Below are positions 1-12,208 of a stretch of 64,000 nt of DNA, in pieces (positions within the stretch are counted from its first letter, which is position 1; each line of letters starts with the position of its first letter). The DNA is from Pyrrhoderma lamaoense (lineage: Eukaryota > Basidiomycota > Agaricomycetes > Hymenochaetales > Hymenochaetaceae): assembly GCA_002794735.1 (NCBI GenBank), contig NBAZ01000002.1, forward strand, positions 2,294,001 through 2,358,000, given 5' to 3'. The position numbers and the translations under genes were made by a program. Under the pieces are notes generated by a model. It saw only the letters and a list, made by a program, of their open reading frames with translations, was not told the origin of the DNA and did no database searches.

Positions 1-92
1 TGGGCATGCCTTTCCCTCTCAATACAGATATTCTCAAGCCCGTGGCGCGTTTCGGTCCTAATGCTGGAAAAAAAGTCGAGAGTAACGTGTAA
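1..92 (+). CDS. 3' end of an unidentified gene (partial)
   Basis: The frame starting at base 3 is open from the window edge to TAA at 90-92 and encodes about 29 residues (GMPFPLNTDILKPVARFGP, then a Lys/Glu tail ending ESNV). The composition and the clean stop look like the C-terminus of a real protein. The next gene runs the other way and ends at 263, so the two would be convergent, with 170 bases between their stops. I do not recognise the family from so short a piece. Confidence 0.4.
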   Translation, partial: GMPFPLNTDILKPVARFGPNAGKKVESNV

Positions 93-262
93 ATTCAATT
101 AATACTCATGTTAAAGTATGGCGTTTGATCGTTCATGGAAATTCGCGTCACTTCAAGAAGTTGTATAATACATGTCTGTTTTTCTATTTATATAATTACA
201 ATACCACTTTCCAAATGATGGTAAGCTGGAATGTTCACATTAACACCGCGATCTTGGTATGT

Positions 263-1785
263 CTACTGATTAAGGATACTTGATATCTGCTTCGACAAGT
301 CTGAAGGTTCTGATTTCATTGTGATATCCAAGAACCAAGGTTTACTCATATAATTGCGAACACTGAAATATGTTTTAGTTAAACAGTTAAGGTATGCAGC
401 ATATAGATACATACCCATCAGGAAGTAGAACGACGACGTTCTTGCCTTCAGTTTCAGCAAGTTTTTTCCCTTGAGGCGACTTCAACCAACGGAGAGCTCC
501 CGCAAGGGCACTGCCACTACTGCCACCAACAAGGAGCCCCTCTTCACGCATGAGTAGACGAGCGGCCGCAAATGCCTCGCTATCATCTGTCTTGATCCAT
601 GTATCCACTTCCTCCCGATGGAGGACTTCGGGACAAAGTCATAACCGATACCTTCCACGATGTAAGAGTTTCCCTTGCTATCGTCGTTAAGGGTCTCTGG
701 AATTGCGAGAATACTCCCTTTCTGATGTAGCACTGAATTCAAGATGATGCTCAAGACACAAGATGAGACAAGACTTACGGGATCTACCCCGACTATGATG
801 CAATCGGGATTATGCTTCTTCTTTATTGCACGGGAAACGCCGGTGACCGTACCGCCAGTTCCAGCTCCTGCAACAAAGGTATCAACAAAGCCGCTGGATG
901 GCTTGTTCGGTGAAGATGGCGTATTGACAATGGCCTCTATAATTTCTGGTCCGGTTGAGTATTCATGTGCTGATGGGTTATTCTCCTAAAAATTATGAAA
1001 ATAGACCATAAGTTGAGTTATGGTTTCGAAGTAGAAGTACTCACATTTCCATACTGATCAAGGATAATGGCGTAAGGAATTTCGCGCTGAAGTCGGTGAG
1101 CAACACCTAAGGTCGTTAAGGAATTCAGCCACGAGAGAACAAGCTAGTTGAGAATAAAATACCTATATGCGACTCGGGAGAATCCCAGGCGGCAGCCGTA
1201 GGAGTTCGCACTACCTCTGCGCCTAAGGCTCGGAGGGATGCCTCTTTCTCCTATGTGCCGATAAGCAAAAATATACTACAATATACATCTTGAAACCGAC
1301 GTACAAGAGACATCTTGTCAGGCATTGTTATGATCACAGAATATCCCTTATCTAATGTATTCAGCAACTATACTGAGTTTAGTACATTAGAAACAATACC
1401 TTGATAGCACAAGCCAATGCAAGTCCAATTCCTACAACCCGATACGTAAGTATGATATGTGGATATGAATCCCGGAGACAGCTCACCAGTATTCCCTGAC
1501 GTCGGTTCGATCACAACACTCTTTCCAGGAATGAGTTTCCCCTCCGCCTCAGCGGCTTCAACCATACGCTTTGCAATCCTGTCCTTCACGGACCCTCCGA
1601 CAGACATGTATTCAACCTTGCCCACTATCAAGACTCAGTACCACAAACAGGAATGAGTATTATATGACATACATACATAAATTACAACGAAGTCCTTCAT
1701 GAACTCTTATCCTATCGAGTCGGATAAGTGGGGTGTGTCCTACGGCTTCTAAAGCGTTATCGAGGATACGGCCTGTGACTGGCAT
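263..1785 (-). CDS. CYS4: Cystathionine beta-synthase, PLP-dependent, catalytic core only
   Basis: Condenses serine and homocysteine to cystathionine in the transsulfuration route to cysteine, in the cytosol. The start [20 protein letters not shown] is followed across an intron by the PLP-lysine loop [17 protein letters not shown], the phosphate-binding SGNTG at an exon end, [13 protein letters not shown], and near the C-terminus [20 protein letters not shown]. The last exon ([12 protein letters not shown]) ends in a stop at 263. About seven short GT-AG introns can be placed, and several splice codons only fit CBS. The frame breaks at the GGG of 630-632, between GYDFVP and [10 protein letters not shown]; one extra base there rejoins the protein. 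The length, about 360 residues, equals the catalytic core: no C-terminal CBS-domain pair follows in the 260 bases to the window edge. Cysteine synthase is less likely because CBS-specific stretches match throughout. Confidence 0.9.
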
Positions 1786-2077
1786 ACTTGAGAGAAAGGA
1801 GAGGCAGATGAGAGTGCGAGAGAGAGAATGTATGAGCCCCGGGTCAAGGAGGCATCTTATGTGTAATCATTACATTACCGGATCTAGACTCCAGACTGCT
1901 TTCGCGCTCGTCCCTTGCCATACATATCATATTAAGCCATCAATGATGATGATGATGTAATATTTGAGATCGCCGATCCTTGTACAATAATTTTACTATC
2001 CCAATATTCACCGACCAACGAGCTCAGTCGACTAGAAGCTCGGTGTTGCCGCCTTTCACCCCCGCTTTAATAGAAGT

Positions 2078-4837
2078 ATGGTTCGTTCTCATGCTGGAAG
2101 GGGCGCCCTTCTTTCCTCAAATCTACCTCAACTTCAAAACTTGATCAAAAGAGATCCGCCCGCATACAAGGAAGAATTTTTACAGCAATGGAACCATTAC
2201 AAAAGTATCTTGAATATCTTCCAAATTAACCCTGTCGAGCAATCAGAGCAATTCGGGATGTAGTAACCTTCATCTCCCAGGTGAGATACTTTCCGTACCT
2301 TGCTATCCTCATCCTCTTGTTTACATGATCCATAGGTTGCACCCTGTTACCCAAAAGAAACCACAAATTTTGCTTCGGAGATATCTAATCTACTTCTAAA
2401 TCACTATGGAGAACTGAATGCGGACGTAAAAAAGAGCTTAATATCAAATCTTTTGATTCTTCGCAAGAAGGGGGCACTTTCACCTACAGAGTAAGCTAAG
2501 ATTGTTGCATACTCTGGGAGTTTGAATAGGGCTAATCAATACAATACTACTAGACTTCTGAAGACATTATTCCCTTTGCTTCCCCGTACCTCCTCCTCTA
2601 CACTTCGATCTTTCATCAGGAAAACTATTTTGCAGGAAATCAAAACGGCCAATCTGCAACGAAATAACCACAAACTCAACCGTGCTGTTCAAGCCATGCT
2701 ATTCCGGATGGTCGAACAAGGCGCAGACATGGATTATGTTTTTGACAAGGGAAAGAAGCCTGTGCGTTCTGGAGATGTTTCCCACTCCGCTGGTGATGAC
2801 GCTCTATGGGCTGTGTTTATGACAAAAGATTTATGGAAAAAGGGGATATGGTAAGTCTCACCTTTAAGCTTCCGTGGCTATATCTAATCTATGCCAATAG
2901 GAATGATGCCAAGTCTGTGTCGATTGTATCTCTAGGCTGCCTTCACCCTATCGTCAAAGTGCAAAGCGCCGCACTCCATTTCTTCTTGGATGAAGAAAAC
3001 GAAGAAGATTCGAGCGATGAGGAAGATGAAGTATGTGACTAGCTCCTTTATATTAGACAATCTCTCACACTAACAGTTTTCAGGGGCCAAATGTGAAAGC
3101 ATTACAGCACAGGAGGGAAATTAACAAGAAAACAAGGAGTGGTGACAAGAAACTTGCTAAGAGTGTGAAAACTGCCAAAAAGGTATATACACTTTCCCCG
3201 TTTATTAACGTTTTTTCTAATTATTTTCTATAGAAAGCCAAGGCGAAGAGAAACGAGAATATAAATGCAAACTTTGCTGCCTTACATCTTTTACAGGACC
3301 CTCAAACATTCGCTGAAAAGTTATTTGACCTTCTTTCGCGTTTTGATAAGCGGTATTTACTAGAGCACAAGCTATTGAACATGCAAGTTTTATGTCGAGC
3401 AATGGGTGTACACAAATTATGTGTCCTTCCATTCTACACATATCTACTTAAGTATCTCACTGCCTCACAACTTCGCATTCCTACTATCCTCGCCGCCCTT
3501 GCTTCCTCCGTTCATTCGTTAACACCACCTGATGTACTCACTCCTGTATTGCGCAAATTAGCCCATGAGTTTGTCCACCCTGGTGTTGGTAGTGAGGTAG
3601 TTGCCGCAGGTCTAAATGCTATTTGTGAGGTATGTCGCCGCCAGCCTTGGGCGATGGAAGAAGATCTACTCGGTGATCTTGTCGAGTATAGGAAAAGCAA
3701 AGACAAAGGTGTTATTACTGCTGCAAGAGCTTTGCTTCAATTGTATAGACAGGAAATGCCGTCTATGTTGAAACGCAGAGAAAGGGTAAGTTCACATGCA
3801 CAACAACTAGCACTTTCTCTAATACAAAATGATTCTTCTAGGGCAAAGAGGCATCAATGAAAGGTATCTCAATTCAAGCCGCTGCTTATGGCCAGGAAAC
3901 CAAAACTGGCACGATTGAAGGCCTCGACGTAAGAGTCTTTTTACGTCCATTAGTGCTTCTTGTTCTTATTCCTTTTTCAGCTTCTGGAAGATCATATCCG
4001 TAAAATGAAAGAGAACGGGCCAGAAGAATCTGATGACGATGGTGGCGACGATGAAGATGATTGGGCAGGCTGGGAAGTTGCTTCAGACTCGGATAGCTCG
4101 TCTGATTCAGGAGGATGGATTGATGTATCTTCCGACTCTGAGAATGATTTAGAGATCAGCGATAGTGATGACGAAAAGAAGGATACGAAGAAGTCAAAGG
4201 ACTCAAAGGGTGAAGAGAATGAAAAAAGTGGGAAGGATGAAGATGAAGACGAAAACGAAAACGAACAAGACGCAATGCAGGTAGATGAGGAAGAGGCAGA
4301 GACGCCTGCCGATCTTCTACAGAGCATTGCAACAACCAAGGTAAGCTTTATTGAACTCTCTCAACACTTGACGACCAAAACTCAATTCACTCTACGCTTT
4401 CATTCCCATATTAGATTCTCACACCAGCAGATTTCGCACTCTTAAATGACCTTCGATCAAAAGCGGCCGGAGGCTCCAGTTCCTCTAAGCGAAAACGGCC
4501 GGACCCCAAGTTGTCGTTCCAGCCTCAAGATGGTGAGGCAGTCCTCCTTGGAGAAGCAGATATCCTCGGCCCCCGTAAAAAAGCGAAAGCAACCTATGAA
4601 GAACGGATGGCAAGTATTAAAGAGGGACGTGAAGGGCGCGAAAAGTATGGTTCGAATAAGGGAAAGAGAGGAAAAGCAAACCCGAGTAGCTCAACTAATC
4701 GCGAGAAAGCTCGTAATAAGCCTTTGATGATGGTCCTGGCCAGTCAAGCTGTACGGGGGAAGAAAAAGGCTAGTTTGATGGAGAAACAACGCAGAATGCA
4801 CAAGCATAACGAAAGTCAGAAAAAGAGAAAAAAGTAG
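2078..4837 (+). CDS. SDA1: SDA1 homologue, 60S ribosome biogenesis/export factor
   Basis: SDA1 is a conserved nuclear protein needed for maturation and export of pre-60S ribosomes and, in yeast, for G1 progression and actin organisation. The N-terminus ([29 protein letters not shown]) and the block [20 protein letters not shown] are diagnostic. They are followed by [17 protein letters not shown] sequence, [16 protein letters not shown], and the HEAT-like block around 3250-3780. The middle is very acidic (Asp/Glu/Ser-rich, 4020-4300) and the C-terminus is Lys/Arg-rich with nuclear-localisation character, ending KKRKK, as is usual for the family. Nine or so short introns interrupt it. The frame breaks in exon 1 at about 2254-2257: after EQSEQF the expected VVTFISQ continues one frame over and reaches a proper donor at 2281. 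One missing base explains it. Confidence 0.93.
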
Positions 4838-5174
4838 AAAGATCTTATATTCTACTGGATACTGCAAAAAGATACCTTGCATCTTTTTATCTACTGTGCA
4901 TATTTAGGGATCAATCGCCATGTCTTGATACATCATTAGGGTAGTATGCATTTCTGTCCCTGAAGAGCCGTATTGTCCATTTACATTAGAAACAAAAAAT
5001 CCGATAACAGATGTAAGCATGCATCCACCGAAGCAAAAGAATGAATGTAAGCAAAAGAGATCATCTTTATAACGAGTGAAGATACAGTAACAAGAAAAAA
5101 AAACTCTAAACTACATGACAAGAAAGCGACTTTCTTATTTTAACTCGGAGGATTCTCTGGGACTGAAAAAGTCG
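4838..5174. other. Convergent 3' spacer between SDA1 and BUD6
   Basis: The 337 bases between two stop codons on opposite strands are A+T-rich with A-runs near 5094. I see no gene here; it probably holds both 3' untranslated regions and poly(A) signals. Confidence 0.6.
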
Positions 5175-8100
5175 CTAAAGTGGGGTTGTAGCCATATCAG
5201 TAGTCGGGGTACCGTTGAACATGGCTTTAAGAGTCATGTCATTACGCTTCTGTCGCATCCGTTCCGTTTCCTCTGCACCGCCTGTTAACTTTAGTTTTTT
5301 ACCCGAAACGAAATTCTTGAGTTCTGCTTCGAACTCATTTGAACGGGCAGCCATCTCACGTTCACGGTTCTTTTGACTTTGTGCAATTGCTTTCATGCGT
5401 TTTTCTGGGTCGACTTGCGCAGTACGAATCTCCATCATTACACTGGAAATCCCTCCAGAGTTTTCTTCTGAAGGTGGCAACCTTACGCCTCGAGTACGGA
5501 CGCTACCCTGCTTTTCTTCCCGAAGTGCAATAACTTTTGAAACGTGACCAAACACTTCCGCAAGAGCTGCATAATCGTCCACCATGTCTTGTATGAACTC
5601 TTCTTCGTGGTTCAAGAACTGTTGCTCTTCCACGATATTCTGCAGCTCTTTTTCCCAAGTCTTTTTCCACATTGGCTTCACGGTACTAACATATTCCTTG
5701 AGGCCCTGCAATTCAGCTTTCACTTCTGCAATGTCCTTCTCAACAGTCTTCACAACTTGAGACCGGGGACTGACAAATCGTTTCAGAACATCGGCTTTCA
5801 AATTTTCAACAGAGTCTTGCAAGTCCTCGATGCGGGTGAGGACATTCTGTGATCGTGAATCTAAGCTTGCCTTTCCAGCTTCAACAAACTCTCGGGTACC
5901 AGCAACTTTCGTCCTTGAGAGCTCGCGCACTGTCTGCGTTTGCGTGCGAAGTGTGTTTAAGGACTCCTTCGTCTGTGACATGAAATCAAGATACAACTGC
6001 CGCATCACACCAAGATCCCGTCGCAGATTCTGAACCTCATCAAACTGATTCTTCAAGTCTGTAACAATACGGCCCGAAGCTTCTGATAAGATTGAGCCTC
6101 CTGTCCATTGAGGTTGTAGACTACTACCGGTCATTTGTGTGGGTAAACCATTTGGATGTTGAGGAGAAGGAGGGCCACCCTCCTCTTTTGTAGTCACCAT
6201 TCGAGAAAGACGACGTGCGACACGTTGAAATTGTTTATCTGATGGCCGCACAACTGACGTTTCGACTTCACCAAACGGATGTGTCAGAATTGGGGCTTGT
6301 GGTAACTGAGACATACGTCTCGACGTTCCTACAGTAGACTTGAGTTCCTTTAACTCTTGTGCTATGCCCGATACCTGTTGATCAATATGTTGTTTAATCT
6401 GGTCCAAAGCTATATATATATATTAGTTTTCAACTCGTTCGAATTAAGTATTATGTATAAGGTGGCTTACGATCAATATTCAGAGATAACAGGCACTTGT
6501 CTCTAACTTCATCCACATCTTCAAGCTCATACATGACACCGCTTGAGGATCACGGATGTAGATATCTGGAAAATTGTCTTGACCCGGATTGTACGAGAAT
6601 TTATCAACAAACAGAACTCGGAGCGACATGAATGAAAGACCCTTTTCAATGGTCACTTTTTTTACTTCCCGGTTCAGCTGTAAGAAAACCGTCAAGGTAT
6701 TAGAGGACGGAGGATCCGGGTCTTCGGTTGATTTCCCTGATTTCAAGGATACTCGTGATTCAGCAGATGACAAGCTTGAGCTAGAAGAGGGGGCGGTCCA
6801 AGACTTGAGGAAGCTGAGGGTAACGGGGGTATAGGGGTATATCCTCGTCAATTGGCGTGGTTGTTCGAGACAACCTTGATGGACCAGGTCTTCCAACGTC
6901 CTTTGACTCCACACCACTTTCATCCTCCTCCGTTAGGACATTCAAATCCCCTGGGCTTATATTTGATGCGTCAGCGGCCATGGAGCGCCTATTGATTCCT
7001 CGTCCTATATTTGACCTATCTCTACTCCCAACACCGGTCATCTTCTGTATATTATAGGAAGAGAATCTCTTCGATGCACGCCTTTCTAAAGCTTCGCTCT
7101 TTTTCAGCGCCGCAAGAGAACTAGCTATAACAGGCGTTTGAGTTTCAAGAGGAGGAGCTTCTGGCACTGTATCGAAAGTAGTTGTAGATGTCGAAGAATC
7201 TTTACGATCCAGAGGTATAGAAGCAATATTTTCTGAAGATTGTAGTGGTGTTACACTATCAACAACGACCGAAGGAACAGGATTATCAGTAAGCGAATAA
7301 CGTGTGATATTGGCTGGAACTCTAGGGACAGGCGGAGCTTCTTGGTCAGATTTGGCTGGCAGCTTTGGTGAAAGAGTCAATGTATTGTCGTTAGGATCAT
7401 CAGGTGTTTGAGGTGAACTTGGAGTAGCACTTCTAGACCGAATAACGTCTTGCGCTTCGGCATTTCGTGGTGTTTGGCTTGATCGAGAAAATTCACGACG
7501 GTGACTAGACTGGCGTTGTTCGTTAGAACTAGGGGTCCTAGAGGATGGGACAAAACCACCAGCAAAGTATCCGTCATCAATCTGAGAAGCTTGAGGTGGT
7601 TGTTGTAACGTAGTTCGAGATGAAGAGGCAACACGCCTTTGCCGACTATCGTTTGTTGATACCTGCAGTGAGCTAGCATCTCCTGCAGAGACAGTGCGTT
7701 GAACACGGGATGAACCATTAACAGAGCTCGCACTGTCTGCTCTTGATGTGCGATTAGTTCTGCTTTCACGGTTATAGCTTTGGGAGTCAGTAGTTCTGTG
7801 TTTTCGTTCGGACGTGATTCTTCGATAAGTAGATTGCTTAGTCCTGAGACCTTGAAGTAGGCTCGTGATTATTTGCCGCACTTGAGGTAAGTATACCTCG
7901 AGATTTGCGGGTGTAGCATCTTCGGAAAGACATTGTTCAAGGACACCCCGGAGATCATCCGGGACTGAAAGAAGCTCACTATGAGCACGTTTATAGGTAT
8001 TTGATTAAGTATTTATGGTTAAAAGTTAGGTTCTACGTACTTCATATCTATTTCGAAGGCCGTGAATGCAGCCACAGCAACGTTGAAGTCATTTCCCAGG

Positions 8101-8418
8101 CGAACATACACGTCGCTGACTTGATTTTCATCCATCTTCCCAGAACTCCATAGCGTCAAAGCTTCTAGCAGCTGCTTTATCGAGACTAAAAGCCTAGTAA
8201 CAGCCGGTTCTACCTGCTATTTACAATAGCAAATCGTGTTTATTGGATAAGGCATTTATTTTAATAAAGAATATTGACAATCTTACAGCCGTCCCTGAAT
8301 GACTGCTCCTAGAACGCTCACTTGCTCTTGAGTGTACAGACGATACGGACTGATTATCACGTCTTGAAGGGTGTCCTTGAGCCTGGGGAGTCGAAAATGA
8401 GGAGGACGAGGTAGACAT
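5175..8418 (-). CDS. BUD6: BUD6/AIP3 actin-interacting polarity protein
   Basis: Bud6/Aip3 binds actin monomers and formins at sites of polarised growth and promotes actin-cable nucleation. The N-terminal exon is Ser-rich (MSTSSSSFSTPQAQGHPSRR). It is followed by the conserved AIP3 N-terminal helix region (VTRLLVSIKQLLEALTLW, QVSDVYVRLGNDFNVAVAAF, CLSEDATPANLEVYLPQVRQ). A long disordered Ser/Thr-rich linker spans 6840-7880. Next comes the ubiquitin-like block VFLQLNREVKKVTIEKGLSF...FPDIYIRDPQA, then a long coiled coil (last exon, 410 residues) rich in heptads. Two frame breaks lie in the body. One at 6538-6540 needs one added base before VMYELEDVDEV. The other, in the C-runs at 6825-6837, needs one base removed, the opposite sign to all others. 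The start at 8418 is 171 bases from the AP-1 gamma start on the other strand. Confidence 0.9.
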
Positions 8419-8589
8419 GACATATGCTCCGTATGAGATCTTGACCTGCCCTTGGACTCGTCAAGCACGCTCGGTTAACACCGAGACGCGCCCTCCGCCG
8501 CGAGTGCCAGTAATCTCAATGCGTGATGGGTCAGTAACAGACACGCCCTCCTGACATCGTCAGTTGTATCAGTTTAGCCTGGCACAAGG
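8419..8589. promoter_or_regulatory. Shared divergent promoter, BUD6 / AP-1 gamma
   Basis: Only 171 bases separate the two ATG codons. The stretch is G+C-richer than the surrounding spacers and must hold both promoters and both 5' leaders. I did not recognise a specific factor-binding site. Confidence 0.55.
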
Positions 8590-11500
8590 ATGCCTTACCA
8601 CAATCTCAAAGGTAAGCCGATAAGTAGCTACTCGTGTTATTGGAACTATCTGCTGAGTATGCTATAGCGCTTATTAAAGCTATCAGGGCATGCAAGGTAC
8701 CGCGTCATTGTCACACATAATCGCAGGCTATTAATTGTAGTTGTATCCCTAAGACCCTTGCAGACGAACGAGCTCTTATACAAAAAGAATCTGCTGCTAT
8801 TCGCACTTCATTCAAAGAAGAAGACTCATATACCCGTCATAATAATGTTGCAAAATTGCTTTATATACATATGCTGGGCTATCCAGCTCACTTTGGACAG
8901 ATTGAGTGTCTGAAACTGGTAGCTAGTCCAAGATTCTCGGACAAACGATTAGGATATCTGGGTATTATGCTCCTTCTTGATGAAAATCAGGAAGTATTGA
9001 CACTCGTCACAAACTCACTCAAGAAGTATATATCCATGTTTTTGTCAACAACGTGATATACGCTCATATGCTGTCATAGTGACATGAATCATTCAAACAT
9101 GTACGCAGTTGGCCTTGCGCTATGTACGTTCGCGAACATCTCCTCGGAAGAGATGTCCCGAGATCTTGCTAACGAAATTGAGAAACTGCTGGGATCAAGC
9201 AATACTTACATACGCAAGAAGGTATACCTTCGTGTCTATACTGATGAAAGCGAATACATCAGTGGTACTGACTAGGAACACGCATAGGCTGCATTATGTG
9301 CTCTTCGTGTCGTCAAAAAAGTTCCTGACCTCATTGATCACTTCATAGCTAAAGCAAAGAACCTTCTGGCTGACCGCAATCATGGAAATATGCTAGCTGC
9401 AACAACCCTCATCGCAGAAATGGTCAAGATGGACCAAAACTGCTTAAATGAATTCCGAAGTGTACACATTTTCATCTGTTATAACCTAAGCAATTCTGAT
9501 ATCAATCTCTTAGGCGGTACCTCTGCTTGTTCGCCAACTGAAAAACCTCGTTACAACGGGGTATAGTCCAGAACACGACGTGTCTGGTATAACGGATCCG
9601 TTTCTTCAAGTCAAGATTCTTCGCTTGATGCGGCTACTTGGAAAAGGGGACCAACAAGCAAGTGAAACAATGAATGATATTCTGGCGCAGGTACGGAAAG
9701 TGGCTATATGCTGACATTCTGTTTCTAAGTAAGAGGGCCTAGGTCGCTACAAACACCGACTCAACGAAGAATGTCGGAAATTCCATACTGTACGAGACCG
9801 TCCTCACGATACTTGAAATTGAGGCAGATAGCGGTTTACGTGTCATGGCAATCAACATACTTGGAAAGTTCCTCAGTAATCGTGATAATAACATAAGGTA
9901 TCAATATTTTAAACAAGGTGCTATATCGAGTACAGTCTTATATTCTGATAATTTGGGTTTTCAGATATGTAGCCCTCAATACATTGAATAAAGTTGTATC
10001 AATGGATACGAACGCTGTTCAGCGGCATCGAAATATTATTCTTGATTGCTTACGGGACGGCGATATATCCATCCGGCGGCGTGCCCTGGAGCTTTCATAT
10101 GCACTAATTAACGAACAGAACGTCAGGGTTCTTATACGTGAACTCTTGGCTTTCTTGGAAGTTGCAGATACAGAATTTAAGTTAGGCATGACAACACAGA
10201 TCAGTTTAGCTGCTGAGCGCTTCGCTCCGAACAAACGGTGGCATATTGATACTTTCCTTCGTGTACTGAAACTTGTTGGTATATACTTAATGCTGATTAC
10301 AATATATACTGAGCACTCTGCAGGCAGGAAATTATGTTCGAGAAGAAATCCTTTCGGCGTTCATCCGGCTAGTCGCACATACACCTGAACTACAGGCATA
10401 CACTGCATCAAAGCTATATCTGGCGCTTCAGTCTGATATCTCTCAAGAATCGCTGACTCTTGCTGCGGTGTGGGTGATCGGTGAATACAGTGAAATACTT
10501 CTTGAGGGCGGTATCATAGACGAAGAACAACCCCGACAGGTAGATTTCACTTCTGAAGCTCATAGATTTTCTTTTTCCTGAATTTAGTTTCCCAAATTCT
10601 CACAGGCCAGTGATATGGACATGGTTGACCTTCTCGTCTCTGTTCTTGATTCCCCTTATGCAAACTATCTCATTCGCCAATTTATTCTCACTGCATTAAC
10701 CAAAATGTCGGGACGTCCCACAACAAGTAGCACGCAGCAGCAACGAATCATGAGTCTGCTAGACTCTTACGCAACTAGCCCTGAATTAGAGATCCAGCAG
10801 CGTGCGGTAGAATTTGAAAACCTGCTCCAATTGGGTGAGATAAAGTTTGGTGTTTTAGAAAGAATGCCAGCACCGGAGATAAAAGCGACAGTGATGGGCA
10901 TTGGTCAGTTCGCTATCTGATACTTATTGCTCACTTTAACCGATGAATTCTTATTAGTCGTTGAAAATAAGCCGGTAGGATCTACGGCTTCAAAAGAGGT
11001 AGGACCCCAGTTCTAACGAATCCTCATGTTTTCATCGTTTCTTTGTGTAGATCGATCTACTTGGAGATGATACTTCAGTAGCCAATAGTCCTCTAGTTCA
11101 AGCTCCCGTTGTTCAGGATAGCCAAGCTTTGCTTGCGGAGATCTTTGGTCCTAGTCCTACAACAACTTCTAGTTCTACGGCTGCAGCCAACCCTCCTCAA
11201 GCTCAGAAGAACTCTATCAACGATATTCTCGGATTATTTGGGTCTTCTCCCTCTTCTTCATCTCCAGCACCAACTTCAACACCTACAGTTGATTCGTCCT
11301 CGTTGTTTTCTCCTGCCCAATCATCCTCACCCCCTTCTGCTGCCACTTCTGCCCCTTCTGCTCCAAAGCTGCAGTCTTATATTGCCTACGATAAGAACGA
11401 GTTAAAAATAACACTTACTCCGCAAGTGAGTGAGCAAAAGAAAGGTGTAGTGAATATTTTAGCGCGTTTCCAGGTTACGGGGAATACTACGGTAAATGCT

Positions 11501-11844
11501 ATCAACTTTCAGGCCGCTGTACCTAAGGTCAGAATACTACTTCGTACTCTTGAGATGTTAAATAACTTCGTGTCTTTCAGACGCAACAACTTCAGATGCT
11601 CCCAATGTCAAGTAATAGTGTTAGTCCTGGAGCAACAGAAACTCAACAAATGCGCGTGATTGCTCCAGTAGGGGTAAGCTTCCTGTAAACGTCTCATATC
11701 ACAATATTACTGAAATATGCTCCGATTGGACAGAGCCATGTCCGCCTGAGGCTGCGAATATCATACAACATCAGAGACCGCCCGATACAAGATCAAGTTG
11801 ACTTCTCAGGCTTTCCACCAGGTTTGACGAGTGGCATTCCGTAA
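8590..11844 (+). CDS. APL4: AP-1 clathrin adaptor, gamma-adaptin large subunit
   Basis: Gamma-adaptin is a large subunit of the AP-1 complex, which recruits clathrin and cargo at the trans-Golgi network and endosomes. The first three exons give [30 protein letters not shown]. The adaptin trunk follows, with [63 protein letters not shown] and [21 protein letters not shown] Ser/Pro-rich hinge lies at 11050-11370 ([18 protein letters not shown]), and the C-terminal ear domain ([35 protein letters not shown]) ends GLTSGIP at 11844. I followed all splice junctions and the reading frame is intact over at least eleven exons, unlike several neighbours. It shares a short promoter with BUD6. Confidence 0.95.
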
Positions 11845-12208
11845 AATAGACACTAAAGCATAATAACTGTATATCTACTTTGTGTTTCATATTCTCTAGA
11901 TTCAGTATTCAGGGTCTTCATGGACCCACATTAGACTTACTATCAAAGCGTGCGACCCGTGCCGTCGGCAAGCTTGTACTTCCCATATAAGATTTCTAAA
12001 TTTTCTATTCTTTTCGGAAAAAATAATTATTGGTTCGGGAAATAAGTACAAGATCTCCTCTGACCCTCACGATTGGCGGTTTATCTTCAGGCAACCTTCT
12101 GATGAGTTTAACTTATTTGTCGCCTAGTTGCGTCCTGCCGACTCGGTCTATATAAGGACTTGGGTATTGCTGGAACCAGTCTTCTCATGTGAACCTGCTT
12201 CCGACGTC
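11845..12208. other. Spacer between AP-1 gamma and the membrane-protein gene
   Basis: The 364 bases lie between two genes on the same strand. I see nothing coding that survives scrutiny; the stretch should contain the AP-1 gamma 3' UTR and the downstream promoter. Confidence 0.5.

Noticed and set aside
3992..4339. 115-codon Ser/Phe-rich frame opposite SDA1
   Set aside because: It is antisense to the acidic Asp/Glu tract; its Ser-rich composition is a by-product of the GA-rich coding strand.
7377..7769. 130-codon minus-strand frame inside BUD6
   Set aside because: It is an out-of-frame shadow of the long Ser/Thr-rich BUD6 exon, which is open in another frame across the same bases.
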